64,000 bases of DNA from Capitulum mitella (lineage: Eukaryota > Arthropoda > Thecostraca > Pollicipedomorpha > Pollicipedidae): contig CP099847.1 in assembly GCA_030062745.1 (NCBI GenBank), positions 4,014,304 through 4,078,303 of the forward strand, read 5' to 3'. The notes beneath the pieces were generated by a model. It saw only the letters and a program-made list of their open reading frames with translations. It did no database searches and was not told where the DNA came from. The translations under genes and the position numbers were made by a program. This document shows positions 22,801 to 35,732 of the stretch, piece by piece. Numbering within the stretch: position 1 is the first letter of the stretch; every line of letters starts with the position of its first letter.

Positions 22801-23339
22801 GGTCTGATGAACAGCCTTGAGAAACAGCTTTTCTCCCTTAAAAAGTCGTGATGGACGCCGTCATAGTGGTGCAGATTGGGTACCGGTGTCCCGCGGCTCT
22901 GTGACCACGGGAAACCTCACGAACACCACAGCTCACATTTATCAGAATCCGAGAGTCTAAATCAGGCGCTCAATGTATTAATTTATTTCTTGACGTATTG
23001 GGAGCCTGTACCGGGCGACAAAACGCCATAAATATTGGAACAAATGAAAAAAATATATAAAATGAGCAGCGCACATTGCATAGCACAGAACAATCATAGC
23101 AGAGCACACTGCACAGCACATCACATTCATCACGCACACAGAAAGAGAACAGCACGAAAATGTACGCGGAAATCTTTACCCTTGCTAATGGTCGAAATCC
23201 CCATTGAAATTCGAAGCATATATCACTTCACTTATGCACAAATGAAAACAGGAATTATGAAAACAGGAATACCCCACGTTCGCGGGATGCCGTTCCTGTT
23301 AAACGCCTTACGCAAGATCGCGACGGTCACGTGAACAAA
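22801..23339. other. No gene seen
   Basis: A weak CACAGCACA/CATAGCACAGA repetition lies at 23060-23130. Otherwise nothing is recognised. Confidence 0.35.
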
Positions 23340-24260
23340 GTTGGGGCCCACATCCGCGGCTCGAAACTCAAACCGGACTGCCCGTCGACCACGGCCAGAG
23401 CGGTCGGCGCCGCGTCGGAGTCGACTTCGAGAGTGGCGCCGACCGGTACCCGGTGACAGGGCGCCACCGTCCAGGAGCGGGCCCGGTAACAGGGCACCAC
23501 CGTCCAGGAGAAGGTCCGGTAACAGGGCGCCGCCGTCCAGGAGAAGGTCCGGTAACAGGGCGCCACCGTCCGGGAGCAGGTCCGGTAACAGGGCACCACC
23601 GTCCTGGGGCGGGCCCGGTAACAGGACATCACCGTCCGGGGGCGGGCCCGGTGACAGGGCGCCACCGTCCTGGAGCGGGCGGCCGAGTTTGTCCGGAGCC
23701 AGCCGGCCGGGTCAGACCCGCCGGCCCCGGGCGTAGCCGGCCTCCGTCAGGCGAGCCGTCACGTCAGCCCTGCCGACGTCACGGCGACCCGGCACGCACG
23801 GACAGCAGGACAACCGGACAGCCCGGCAGCAAGGAGAGCGGGCAGCCGGGCAGCCGGACAGCCGGACGGACTGACGGGCGGACAGCCGGCGAGGACAGCC
23901 AGACATCGCGACAGCCTTCGGAAAGACAGCCAGAGGTACGGACAGCCCGGGGACGGACAGCCGGACGGCAGGACAGTCGGGTGGCCGGACGGCAGGGCAG
24001 TCGGGTGGCCGGACGGCAGGACAGTCGGGTGGCCGGACAGCAGGACAGTCGGGTGGCCGAACAGCAGGGCAGTCGGGTGGCCGGACAGCAGGGCAGGAGG
24101 GCGGCCCGGCGGGCGACAGCCGGCGCCTCGGTTGCCGGGTCCGGAAATAGAGGCGGCCTCCGGCCCGCTCTCGAACTGTGCCGGAGCGCAGGCACCGCTG
24201 TCACCGGGCCCAACGGGGCCTCTGTCGGAGCGCCGGTACAGACCAACTAGACCTGTCGGA
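23340..24260. repeat. CpG island made largely of two minisatellites
   Basis: First array (about 23455-23690): seven 33-bp units around GGTAACAGGGCACCACCGTC, translating as VTGHHRPGAGP. Second array (about 23950-24105): 24-bp units around GGACAGTCGGGTGGCCG, translating as RQDSRVAG. Both are multiples of three, so all forward frames remain open for long distances. Because minus-strand frames are equally open, I treat the island as a repeat and not as a gene. A GC-rich promoter function remains possible. Confidence 0.8.
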
Positions 24261-25794
24261 GCGCCCATACGGCTGTTTCGGGGCCATGGCTGTTAATCTG
24301 TCCGTATCGCATCTTAATCTGCTCTTGAACAATGTCATGCATTGAAAAATGCAATGTATTTTTGTTATGCAAAACATTTATCCAGCTCCCACCTGTCCAT
24401 CAGAACAGTCCATGTGCCATGACCGCTTGCATGAGACCTGATGATTCCATGAGATCTGCAGTAATGCCAGTGCCATTCTTGAAGGCGTTAGAATTACCTT
24501 GGATATTTTGGTGCCAGTGCATCAAGAAGTTATCAAGCAGACGAAGATTTCGGATAATCGTGAACACTGTGCTTTGCAATTATTCTTGTGGTTCTACTTA
24601 AACTGCTTTCTGTGATGCACCTAATGATAACACACTATGAAAACGCCTAATATAAAATAATGAAACACCTAAACATAACAATCACAGTTGTCGTAAGGCA
24701 TTCTCTGACACTTAAAAAGGACGGAGAAAACGCCAAGAACTATGCACTTTATGAGATACGCTTCGTCTCTTATTAAGAGAAATATTAAATGCGAGAACTA
24801 GGACAACACGTCGACGTGACTTCTCTGCCGAATCTACCCAAACAGGTCAACAATCAGTGGACCATTGTGCTCAAGGAGTAGCGTGAAGTATGCAGCTAAT
24901 TTCGAGATGACTGCAAAGCGACTATGATTCACAGAGCCAAGATGTGTGCTCGAAATTCTCAAGCAGTGCTGGAAAATAATGTTCACACGCACATGCTGAG
25001 AGCAGAGTTAAGCATTAACACTCAACTCTGCTTGAAATGGAGCTTTGCATTTAGCTACGCACGAAATGGATACTGCATTTACAAACAAAAAATCCTGAAC
25101 TTGACTGATAAATATGTTTCACGCACAAAAACAACGTAAAATTACAAGGGAAAACAACCTGCTTTATTTCGTTCCAGGAGAGAATAGCTTTTTATATGTA
25201 AAATTATGCACCAGTTAATGATTCGAAGTTCCACGTAATGCAGAAATTACATCTTGGTATATCATTAGGCAATGCACGTAATAATGAAGTGCCAGAAGAA
25301 AACCTTGTTATTGTTGTCCCGCCGTCACTCATTCCCGTCGTATTCATTCCCTCATTTCATTCCTCAGCTTTATGGCTGGCTTTTTGAATGTGCTGTGCCT
25401 TTTGCCGTCCGATTTTTGCGACCCTCTTTATGATTATTCCTGAAGGGGGCTAGCGCAGGAACGGAAAGCCCTTTATTAGTGTATGTTTTTCTTTGTAAAA
25501 AACGGCCACTCATGGGGAGAAAAAAACGTTTTCTTTTAAAATCACGCCAGAATTCCTCAAACCAATGGGAGATTTTTCCGAATTTAAGTAAAAGAATTTC
25601 GTCAAAACATGTTCAAAATTCCGGTTGGTAGGTCAGACATTTCTTGTTCCGTTGTGGCATGATCAGTCTCAGACAGGCTGATGGTTATCTTGAACTAGCA
25701 GTTTTCACTTTATCAACGCAACGTAAGACGACAACATCGCTTCACAATCGAGCACGCTAATCCCACAACCCTCTCCCATGTCGGCATCTCTAAT
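24261..25794. other. No gene seen; possible SINE/LINE 3' end near 25.4 kb
   Basis: Around 25310-25500, CATTCCCTCATTTCATTCC is followed by a GGCTAGCGCAGG / CCCTTTATTAGTG segment that resembles the tails of retroposed repeats. No A-tract or target duplication confirms it. Confidence 0.25.
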
Positions 25795-26140
25795 GACGTG
25801 CACGATGAAGACGGCGTCGTAGACGCGAGGATGGTCAGGCCATTCTATCACCCGTCCGAATACGAGGAAGACATCGTCAGCGCCAGGGCAGGTTAGGCCA
25901 TCGGATCACTGGACCATATACGATCACGGCACCGTCATTAAATTCAGGACAGTTTCGGTCATTGAATTACGCCACTGTGCCGCATCATCATCCCGATCAG
26001 CTTCGGGGCGGTTAGGGTTACTGGGCCATTCGCCCGCACACCACCAATACGTTATTATCAGTTGCAGGACAGGAAGGATCCTCGGTCACTTCAATGCACA
26101 CGATCAATGGATCATTATCAGCTCCAGGACAGGTCACGAG
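25795..26140. repeat. ~60-bp degenerate tandem repeat
   Basis: About five diverged units are recognised by cores at roughly 25874, 25938, 25993, 26056 and 26114: ATTATCAGCTCCAGGACAGG and variants. Spacing is 55-64 bp. Intervening parts share GATCAC/TCGGTCA motifs. Confidence 0.65.
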
Positions 26141-27115
26141 CTTAGCTGGCAGCCCTCAGAACGTCTGCAAGAGACGCCGTGCGTAGAGAATATCTTCACG
26201 GAAAATGGCCGGCTAACCTTACATGCGAGCCGTAGTCCACAATGTCCTCCGTGGCAAATGGCCCGTTGCGCCTACATGCGAGCCGGAACGAGGAGACGTG
26301 GTGACCACAGCCAGGCGGCTAGCAACAGCGCTGTCAGCCCGGTCCGGCTCTTTTTGTTGAAGGCGTCCCCTGAACCGTCGTGTCGTCATGCCTCCCGAGT
26401 ACGGCGATACGCCAAGCGCGCATGGGCCCAATTCATCACCGGGGTTTTCCAGACAATGGCAGCACGGAAACACATTCTGTGGTGTAATTATGGAAGGTCG
26501 CTGTCCGATGCATTCGGCTCGTCGGCTATGTTCGTCTTATGCAGAACATGATGGCATGTGATACATGAGTAGATTTACTGTATACGTGTTTAATGACGTT
26601 ATTTTAATTGTAATCGCCAGTTCCATGTAGAGAAACCTGATTTGGGGCCCATGAGATCATTGTCATTTTCCGAGCTAAAAATGCTTAAACGCCACTGTTT
26701 AACGGGAGGCGGGGAGGGGTCCAGCCTCCAGTGTTTTTGTCCGATTCAGTACGTCTGAAAGGATTTGGAGGCTGTTGAACGTGCTTAGAGATGCAGCGAT
26801 GCTGATATTCATTAGCCGTTTTGATTACCCGAGTTCTCGCGACGAAAACTCCTTCAGAAAACTCTGGTGCCGAAAAGGCTAAAGACTAGATTATCTGCAT
26901 TTCTTTTCATTACGATGTCAGTAGTTTTTGCAACACCGCTATGCAACATGGCCACAACACGTCCGCAAGGGCATTACATAAGCATACTGTTTGCCGTGCC
27001 GCAGACCCCTTTGTTCCTCACGTCAGAGCAGGCTACCGGCAGAAACTACGGACACCTGTCACCGATATGGCATGATCCTGTGATCGGGTCACAGCTTCAA
27101 CGACCCGTCTGTGCC
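26141..27115. other. No gene seen
   Basis: Mixed composition. The segment 26219-26551 is open on both strands, which I take as chance. Confidence 0.3.
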
Positions 27116-27352
27116 TTCAGGGCATGGAGACGGGCGTGACACCAGGCTGCTGCCGGCGAATGATGGAGCGCGGTGGGGACCGCGGTGACACGTTCGTTAC
27201 AATGTCTATGTCAGGCAGGTCGGCAAGCAAAATACTACCAGAGCAGCGCGCGGCTTGCGCGCGAGCAAGGCGCCAGCAGAATACGCAGCGCGACGGTCAG
27301 CTGCGAACGGGCGGTCTCCGACCGAGCCTCACCTGGGCCGGCGCGGGCCACC

Positions 27353-27387
<35 letters not shown>

Positions 27388-28120
27388 GCGGCGGCGGTGG
27401 CGGCGGCGCCGCGACCGCCCGGCGGCCCGGCATCGATCGGCGCCGGACGCCGGCTCCCCTGCAACAATGCACGCACACGGGCCGTCAGAGGGGCCGGCGG
27501 CTGGGGCCGGAGGCCGGCGCCGGCCGCGGCCCGACAGCAGACCCGGCCGGCGTGTTTACATCCCGGCCGGCTCGACGAGCCGGCCGTTGCAGCCGACGCG
27601 ACGTTTGAAAAGCGACGGTGCTGCGCCCCGGCGGCCGCCGGCGGAACCGCGGCCGTGCATCGTTGCAAGCAATCAGACGGCGGTACGGCGCGTGACGTCA
27701 GCCGGCGGTCCCCTCCCATCCCTGTTTTATGGCGAGCCGCTGGACGGGCCGAAACGGTCGGCCAGACCAGACAAACGGCCGAGCCGGCGACGGGGTGACC
27801 GGGTTCAGCCGACGACTGAGCCCTGCCTGAGCTCGGCACCCAGCACACTGCTGAGTCCTATCCGAGCTCGGGACCCAGAAGAGCGCGGAGCCCCGTCTGA
27901 ACTCGGGACCCAGCACAGCCCTGTCGGTACCCAGAAGTTCGGGGGACGCTACCTGAGCTATTCACCCGGCACAGCATTGAGTCCTCTCTGAGCTCGGTAC
28001 CCGGAAGAACTCTGAGGCCGGTCTGAGCTCGGTACCCAGCACAGCGCTGAGCCCTGTCTGAGTTCGGTACCCAGAAGAGCGCTGAGCCCAGATGGGGCTC
28101 AAGACACAGCAGAGTGCTGA
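27116..28120. promoter_or_regulatory. CpG island with ~35-bp minisatellite on its right flank
   Basis: The core contains a (GGC)n run at about 27356-27415 and CCGGCC blocks. From about 27822 to 28115 there are 8 to 9 imperfect ~35-bp units built on CTGAGCTCGGTACCCAG followed by CACAGCGCTGAGCCC. The core may be a promoter. Its long open frames on both strands come from composition. Confidence 0.6.
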
Positions 28121-28374
28121 GTGCTCCGGGTGTCCAAATTCCGCAGAGAGCTGAGCAATGCTAAAGGATAATGTCCGCTAAATATTGGGTTCCCTCTTAT
28201 GGCATCGACCACTGGACTGGACTCGACCTGACGGTCATCATTTAACTTAACAAAGTGGACCTCCCGGACGCCCAAACACAGTACTGAAACGTCCCTGGTA
28301 GAAAAATTCAAGGGAGAATTGTTCCCATCTTATGGTTAAGTTCAGAGGAACACTGGCTTCCTTCTGATGGATGA

Positions 28375-28615
28375 CCTTAGCTGGATGCTGCCCACTTTGG
28401 AGCCCTCGCTCTGCTGAATACCAGGCCCTTCTGGAGCCTGCGCTCTGCTGAATGTCAGGCCCCTCTGAGGCCTGCACTCTTCTGAATGTCAGGCATCTCT
28501 GAAGCCTGCGCTCTGCTGAACGCAAGGTTCCTCTGAACCCTGCGTTCCGCTGAATGTCAGGCACCTCGGAAGCCTGCGCTCTGCTGAATGTCAGGTTCCT
28601 CTGATGGTCAGACTT
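28375..28615. repeat. 34-bp minisatellite
   Basis: About seven units around GCCTGCGCTCTGCTGAATGT with a variable CAGGCACCTCTGA part. Its reverse complement, CAGCAGAGCGCAGGC, resembles CAGAAGAGCGCTGAGCC of the array 0.3 kb to the left, so the two may be inverted relatives. Confidence 0.8.
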
Positions 28616-29935
28616 ATCTGAATACTGAGCCCTCTTCAAGACAGCCTGAACATAGCCCTGAGCCGCCCATATGTGAAGACGAAACTCAGCTGAAGGCTAA
28701 CCTCCTGCGGCGGCCCAGCTCGGCGTACCACTGCACTTCCTGGGCCGGCGGGCGGGACAGCCACTGGGCCAGCCCCGTCTGCCGTTCGCCTGCTGTAGAG
28801 CGACCACCGCCACCGCCACCGGCCCTCCATAGCAGCGTCCGCACGGAGAGACATCAGTAGCCACGACAACCGGCCCTCTCGAGCTCGCAACAGTCCAAGT
28901 CCCCCAAACGCCGGATGCATATAATGGCGCGGCAAATTAGGTGCCAGGAATACGAAACTGGGAAGAATGCTAGTGCAGGTCACGTCATGGTATAATCAGC
29001 CGACTGAAGAAGCTTCGCATTCGATTTTACCCTCATTCAAGTTACTTTGAAGCTACAGCCGTATTCAGATAAGTTGCCAGGGTTATAAAATATTATAACC
29101 GGGTAAAGAATAGGCACATGACAAGCAGCCTGTCATCACCTCCACTTATCAATACCACGCAAAGGAACTAAAAAGAGGGTGTAGCACATTTTTCTCCCAC
29201 TACTGAAGCCTCACGTGATTCGTTCGAGAAGATGAAAATTTGGGGCACTTCTAGGAGTTTTAAACCTTAAAATATTTGGTTTTTAAGACTTCCTGGCTGA
29301 ACAAAATCAGTCCTTTTAGTCTCAAATAAACAACAGGAAACTTATTCCACACACTCATCCTCCTCCCACGTTAAAATAGCACTTATGGTTTATCACACAT
29401 CAAGATTATTAGCCTACTGCCCACTCCTGAACACGAATGTGGTGTTTCTGAAGGCGTAGTTGAGATCGCAGTCTCACAAATAGTTTGAATTTGCACCCTG
29501 TAAACTTTGTCTTCAGTTTTGGTGTACGTGCATAACATACAGGCACACACTGTTTCGATTCCATTCCCATTTTGTATTTTGTTCTCATCAGCCTCAGGAT
29601 GCGAAAGTAAAATTTTAAACCTTGCCATTCGCACCATCTAATGATCCATCAGGCCACAGAGAAGGAAAGTGCCCTATCATTTGCTGTCTCTGCTATCGTC
29701 GTGGTTTCATAGTATGCCATGCGTTTGTTGCAAACTGGTTTTAAAATTGGTCAACCGTTGCAGGCAGCATCTGTTTCTCTCCTGAGGCCGGTTCAGGTCG
29801 AGGAAAGGTAAAAAACTGCCAGCCTTTGTTATGTTGCTGGTGCTGCATATAAAAGATTATCAAATGGTTACCAAAGACTGGAGTTGAAATTGAGGACTAA
29901 ACATAAAAAAATACCATTAATTCGATTAAAAAACA
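28616..29935. other. No gene seen
   Basis: Moderately GC-rich up to 28900, then AT-rich. No repeat family or exon is supported. Confidence 0.35.
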
Positions 29936-30270
29936 GTAGTGTCATATAAGGCCAGTGACCTTGCATGATCCTATAAATGTCGCCGACTTTTCAAACTCAC
30001 TGGTTCCATATTTCCTTAGACATGACAAGAAGTTTTTACAAATGTGGCTAAGACCTAGAAAACGACGTACAGCTTCTCGAAAATCGAGTCATAACTCGGT
30101 GGCCTGACTGATCACATTTTTTGCAGAAGGGAGGGGAGCATGAGAGAAAAATGTAATTCCAATTATAGTAAACTTTAAAGTTTTGTCGCAGGTCATTCGT
30201 TAGCAGTCTAGGATAAACCTCATGGGGATGGCAACCACCTCTGGTTTGGTGCGGGTGCGATTTCTAAAAG
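29936..30270 (+). mobile_element. Partial copy of the CCTCATGGGGAT repeat family
   Basis: It shares ordered blocks with 36230-36640: AGTGACCTTG/GTGGCCTCACC, TTTCAAACTC, ACTCGGTGGCCTGAC against ACTCGTTGGCCTGAC, and AAACCTCATGGGGATGGCAA against AAACCTCATGGGGATTGGGG. Only the right-hand part of the family is present. Confidence 0.6.
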
Positions 30271-30615
30271 AGACGACATACACAGCGGTTGAACCATGTG
30301 TCGTTTTCTCGCACTGTTCATCGACGCGGTATTTTACCGTAAACGAACGCCATAAGAGCACCATCAATGTCAGACGCTGGATTCCATATTTGTTTTCCTA
30401 ATTTCATTTTTCAGAAAAAAGTTGCTAGTATACTTCTATAAAAGCAGTTGACGATGACTTGACGTGGTGAAAAGATGTTTCGTTGATGCCACGGTTTCTG
30501 GATCCGTAGATTTGGCGTAAGCTATGAGACAACTTTCGTTATTCTACATATGAATCCATTCTTCGGCGGCAGCTGTAGCTTAGAGTAGTGAGCTCAACCA
30601 GTTTCGCCAGAAAAT

Positions 30616-31232
30616 TTAACACGCGCATTGGAAGGGGGATCTTTCTGTGCCCTCCCCCACCTGTTCTTGAAAATCTCGAGAACGAATCGGGGTTGGTTGT
30701 TGCTACTTTGTGGCACTTATGTCAACTGAATATCTCGTCCAGTGACGCAGAAAGATCGAAAATCGGACGGAAGTTTTCGCAATTTCAAGCATTTGAAGTC
30801 AAGCAAATATAACAAAAGTAACGGCTGTCGTTGACAAATGGGAACCTTGCGAAAGGACTAACGTTCTCCCTAAGATTACCGTTTGAACACAGTCAGGCGA
30901 CGTCATTCGGGCATAAGTGATGGATGTACCAAGACCAAAGCTAGGGTCAATAACGGCCATGCTCATCAAAGGTCAAGGTCAACTAGCTTGTGACCTGATC
31001 CAGATTTGCTTTCCAACATGTCGGTTTGTATGAAATATGCATTCGGACTTTAAAAAACACGTGTGCACACAGTGATACGCTTAAATATACCAGGGTCAGT
31101 AAAGGTCAATGTCATCAAGGGTCAAGGTCAAATATCTTGTGACTTGGTCCAGATTTGCTTTGCGACATGTCTATTTGTATGCACTGTGCATTTAAAGACC
31201 GTAATAAAAACACGTGAGCGTACATGAATGCT

Positions 31233-31282
<50 letters not shown>

Positions 31283-32162
31283 GGTGAGTGCAAGTCAAGG
31301 TCATCAAATGTCAAGGGTAACTTTTTTGTGACCTGGTCCAGATTTGCTGTGCAGTATGTCGATTTGTATGAAATATGCATTCAAAGACCCTACTAAAAAC
31401 ATGTTTTGCACGTTGAAACCCATTTGTATATACGTTTATATATGTAGATACATACATAACCATGTATATATATAACCATATAATTTTTACTTTTTACAGC
31501 GCTCAAACCGTGTAACTGGGTCCATTATAACGAAACAGTTTTACCGCAGACAGTTGACATAAAACTTACTCTGGGTAAAAAACTTCATCCAAGGTCAGTG
31601 ACCTAGCCTCACTTCTTTTGACCTTGCGGCCTTGCGGAGGTCAGTAAACGTTAGAAATTATCAAATGTACCGACATTGGCTACCTTTACTGAAAATACGC
31701 CAGAAGATGGGTATAGCACCCTTATCTACACTCGGGCTATCCCGTGTTGTTCGGAATCTGATCTGCAAAAGATGAAAAAATGACGCCATAGGTCATTGGC
31801 CTCACATGACATCGACCCGAAAACCTCAGTCAAGACGCCAGATAAATGAATATTGTCGTATTCCACGTTTTAATGCTCAAGCAAACGCCCTTTTCCGAAC
31901 GTTTCGTTTCGTTCGAAAAGTCATTCGGAATGGCCCGTACGGACCGAGAAAGTGTCTGAAGTTGACCTCTTCGACCCCATTTGACCTTGAAGAAATTGAC
32001 ATAGGGTGATGAAAATTGCGCGCTATATAAACCATTACGGCCCCACCTTGTACATGTAATTCTATGTTTTTAGCTCTTTTCGTTCCGGAGATTGGAGGGG
32101 GCATTTATATGGCCCCCTTCCAGTGAGCGTCACGCGGAACCCCCTTCCACTGGGCATGTTAA
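30616..32162 (+). mobile_element. piggyBac-like non-autonomous element, copy 1 (TTAA-flanked)
   Basis: The element starts TTAACACGCGCATTGGAAGG and ends CCCTTCCACTGGGCATGTTAA, giving inverted ends of about 19 bp and a TTAA target at both sides. TTAA is the target of piggyBac-superfamily transposons. A second TIR-like motif lies about 30 bp inside the right end. The interior has three ~150-bp units (landmark CAGATTTGCT at 31001, 31150, 31339), a TA microsatellite at 31229-31279, and GGTCA-rich blocks. No transposase is encoded. A full copy in opposite orientation lies at 61.6-62.9 kb. Confidence 0.8.
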
Positions 32163-32539
32163 TACGGGTATTTCCGCGGTGAGAGATGAAAAAGATTCAC
32201 TGGGCCCACCAAAAAACTGTTTTTAGAAGGCTTAGATCTTGTACAAGCTACACAAAAATCTCCTGCTCCCGTGCAATTTTGTTATAGCTTTGCGGAACGC
32301 CGCTGATACGTATATGTCACGAAACATGAAGAACTGTCAAGCGATAGGACTATGAAATGTGAAAAATCACGATGAAAGGTCCAGTTAATCCAAAATGGGA
32401 CAAAAATGGCCCAAAACACGACAATATGGATTTTTCAGAGGTTGGTCAGACGATCGTATTCATACAAGTCATCTATGACGTAAATGGACTAATCGCCTGT
32501 TGTTTGTAAGCTTTTACCCAAAAACACTAAGAAAGAATG

Positions 32540-32693
32540 CAAGGTCCTTAGAAACATGAGCTGAAACTTAAAATCGACTCTTGGTTCCCCTCTGGTTTGA
32601 TGTCCAGCCACAAACGGGGAACAGCGTCTTTGTGATCTACAATGGGAGGCCATGGCCCCCACAAAAGAATATAAACCGACACCTATGCAGTCA
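32540..32693 (+). mobile_element. Truncated copy of the hAT-type MITE
   Basis: It matches the right portion of copy 3 in order: TTAAAATCGAC against TTTAATACCGAC, then CTACAATGGGAGGCCATGGC against CAATAATGGGTGGGCCAGAG, ending AAACCGACACCTATG where intact copies end ATCGACGCCCCTG. The left end is missing. Confidence 0.5.
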
Positions 32694-33290
32694 CCGCCCC
32701 TGCTTCTCGCATCGCACCACCCGCTTTGAGACGCTGGTATCACCAGTCAAAAGCTATCCCTCACATCAGCCTTCTGCCTGCTCATGGCTGCAGCGGAGTG
32801 AATGTGTGATCTGTCACAAACGCACCAACACTCCGGCCTGCATAATCTTCACTGGAGAGGATTGGAATCTGGCTTGATACCAAGAGCGCTGTTGCCGTGG
32901 ATAAAAAGGTAAACATAGTCGGTGATTCACATGTTTGTACCATATAACATATGTTTACCTCATTTTTGAACATTTCCGGATCAATATCCCTTTGTTTCTT
33001 GCTCCAGACATTCATTATCGGAGGGTGTAATCGTTTTCAATAATCACTGTTGTCATATCCAGCCTTTCCGTAGAGGTGCGTTGCAAAACTGAAACACATG
33101 TAAGCACGCAGTTTATACCTATATTTGACTAACAATGACAAAATATGTTGAAATCAGACAAAAAATATCTCAAAATTCATCAGCAGTGCTCGATTTTTGT
33201 TTCTCAAGACAACCAAAAGTTAGCATTTCACGAATTTTACTTAACGTGAGAGGAAGTGATTGGACAGTATCCATTTTTTTGCGATGAGAA
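32694..33290. other. No gene seen
   Basis: AT-leaning sequence with nothing recognised. Confidence 0.35.
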
Positions 33291-33525
33291 TACATCTCGT
33301 GAGTAGAACATGACTGAACACAACAAATCGCGTATTGCATATCGTATTAGCCGATTATACCATGATCATTAGTCAATCAAAATAGAGTATTCCTCATATT
33401 TTCTTCTCGCGTCAAGGAATGCTTGGATTGGGTTGATTTTTGACAAGAGAACACCTGTCGCTGATGGAGCATGACTGAAAATGAACGCCTATCGTGAGTA
33501 GAACATGACTGAAAACCACAAATTC
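33291..33525. repeat. Direct repeat with GAGTAGAACATGACTGAA
   Basis: The block CGTGAGTAGAACATGACTGA occurs near 33297 and again near 33491, each followed by an ACAAAT-containing segment. A degenerate third relative (GATGGAGCATGACTGAAA) lies at 33462. This suggests diverged local duplication. Confidence 0.6.
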
Positions 33526-34480
33526 CACACCTCTGGCCATTTCACCCACTCTTTCACTAGTTCATTGCACGCAAACATCGCAGTCCGCCGTTACGCTTCA
33601 CGTGCGCCTTCATGGCAACCGCGATGGCTTTAGGGTTGAATCTTTTCTGGTGGGGAGGGAAGGATTCGGCCCCTTTGAGATCTTGGAAAGTTGTCTTATC
33701 ATTACGTTGGCATATGGTTCAAAGGAATCCCTTAGTTCTGAGCTACATCACTGAAGGAAGTGCAAAAATTTCCAGTGGTTCAGTCAGGAAGTGTAGGCGA
33801 GAGTGTAATGATTTGGTAAATTCAAGATGATACACTTAGGTTTTTAACAACAGCTTCAGGGATATTTATGAACTCACGTGACTACTTATGGCTTTTTCGA
33901 GGGTGGCGACTATGAATTTGGGCTGGACATTTCGAAATGAAAAAAAATCAAAGCAACGAAAAATTGGTTATTTTTCAAATCAAGAGGGTCCCAAAACTCC
34001 TGTGTACGGGTACCAGATAAAAATCTATACAAACAATGATGTAAGCCGATGATGAATCATAGAAATGGCTAAGACACATAGAAGGGCGCACGCAGTTAAG
34101 CCTATTTTGTTTTTCAGCTCTACTGATGATTTTCGTAAAAATTGTTTTGCGTTAAATGTGCCAGATGGCATCTACCGATTCCTGGTGTGAACTTGAGGAT
34201 TTATTGGGTCGATCAGAGTTCGACCCAGTAAAGCGCACCTCTTCTTTCGGCGGCTCTGTAGCCCGCTCTTCTCTCTTTTGCGTTTGGATAGTCCCCAAAG
34301 CCGCAATGAAACAGTAAGACGAAGACGACAGGTTTATTGGACTAGCCAGCTGCATCGGTGCGGATCAGCATCTGTGTGCGACTGGTGTTGCAGATACGAT
34401 GGTGAGACAAAGTGTTTGCAGTATTCTGAAATGTGCTTTGTTTCGTTTTGTTCTGTTTTTTTTTCTTCAGAAAACAAGAG
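33526..34480. other. No established gene; one short protein-like frame
   Basis: A plus frame from ATG at 34165 to TAA at 34317 encodes 50 residues of balanced composition (MASTDSWCELEDLLGRSEF...). No splice or Kozak support was found, so it is noted and not called. Confidence 0.25.
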
Positions 34481-34660
34481 TATCTTCACCAAGAAGCTTG
34501 CTCAAAACCGAGGCAGAAACGGAGGCGTCAACAAAGACGGAGACCTCATCGAAGACGGAGACGGAAACGGAAACGGAGACGGAACGAAGACGCAGACTGA
34601 GACAGAGACGAGGACGTGGGCGAAGGCGGAGACGGAGCGTGGAGGCGGTGCCGCGGTCGG
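34481..34660. repeat. GAGACG/GAAACG hexamer low-complexity tract
   Basis: Strand-asymmetric purine-rich hexamers (GAGACG, GAAACG, GAGGCG) run for about 150 bp. The translation is a Thr-Glu repeat, then Arg-rich. Open frames on both strands are by-products. Confidence 0.8.
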
Positions 34661-35730
34661 ATTCGATGTACCCGAGGAACGGCGCGTTTATCAGCCGGGA
34701 GCCACGTCTCAGATGCACGAGGGGACTGTATTGCATTGTGTTGTATGTTACACATGTGCATGCTCATCGCAATGCGGCTGTTCGAAAATAGAGAACAACA
34801 GTGCAAAAACAAAGACGTTAAAAGGCCTTTAACAAGATGGATGTCAAGCATGCACTGGGACGGAGAATGTAGAGTATATGGATGAGGCAGCACGTGTCCA
34901 GATGAATGTCGTTGACAGCAGAACGCTGCTCTCAAACGGGAAACCTTTGCAGAATGGCAAGTAAGGACTGGTCCACTTGACTGAGGCTGAACTTAATGAG
35001 TGTTAACAACGTATCATAATGTTTTGTTTCCTCTTTGAACACAAGTTAAAATAGCACCTGTTAGTATCGTGAACTGAATCACAATAATATCGTACTTGGG
35101 TCTATCGTATTTCTTACAGACAAGTTTTTCGTTTTGATATCGTTTACATTTTCTTTTCCCTTTTGCGGCAGCTGTTCGCACCTATATGATCTGATTCATT
35201 GCCTTCTGATATTCTCTTCGTCGTTAAGACGTCGGAAATAAGTGGGTATGCGTAGTACGCATTGTGATATTACAAAAGAAAATGCATGAGCGCAGACCTA
35301 CATCCAAGCGCAAGATGTATTATGCATACAGACTTACACAAGCTCTTACACATACACATACACAGGCTCTTGAGAAAATAGACATCAAAGCTACGACTTT
35401 TAAATTTGCAGAGCCTCCAGAATTTGCGGATTTTTTCAATAGTGCATAAATTACAGGAGTTTATTAACTGTTGTCAAAGATCGTCTTAATAGGTTCACGG
35501 GCCTTAGGCATGATGAAAAAAATAACATTCTTCGTGACGGAAGAAACTTGAATTTAAGCACAAAAGATCTATATTAACATTGGGCTCATCGTTCCACCTA
35601 TAGGCTGTCTTCAGGAGGAACTTCTATCAATCGTTTAAAGAATGGGGATTCCGTGGCGTGGATTCCCAAGTGCTCTTGCCATCCTTAGGGAGAGAAAAAC
35701 ACTTCACCCTCACCGGACGTAGGGATTCTC
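34661..35730. other. No gene seen
   Basis: A CACATACACATACACA patch lies near 35347. There is no supported coding segment. Confidence 0.35.
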
Positions 35731-35732
35731 AC

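Noticed and set aside
23455..24105. CRISPR-like regular repeats
   Set aside because: Units are directly abutting and degenerate with no unique spacers, and the context is eukaryotic.
27124..27991. 224- and 272-codon plus frames and a 183-codon minus frame
   Set aside because: They overlap each other on both strands within a GGC-rich island and a minisatellite, with composition-driven openness.
34278..34832. 184-codon plus frame with a Thr-Glu repeat
   Set aside because: The repeat part is a GAGACG/GAAACG hexamer tract, other frames are also open, and there is no start or splice support.
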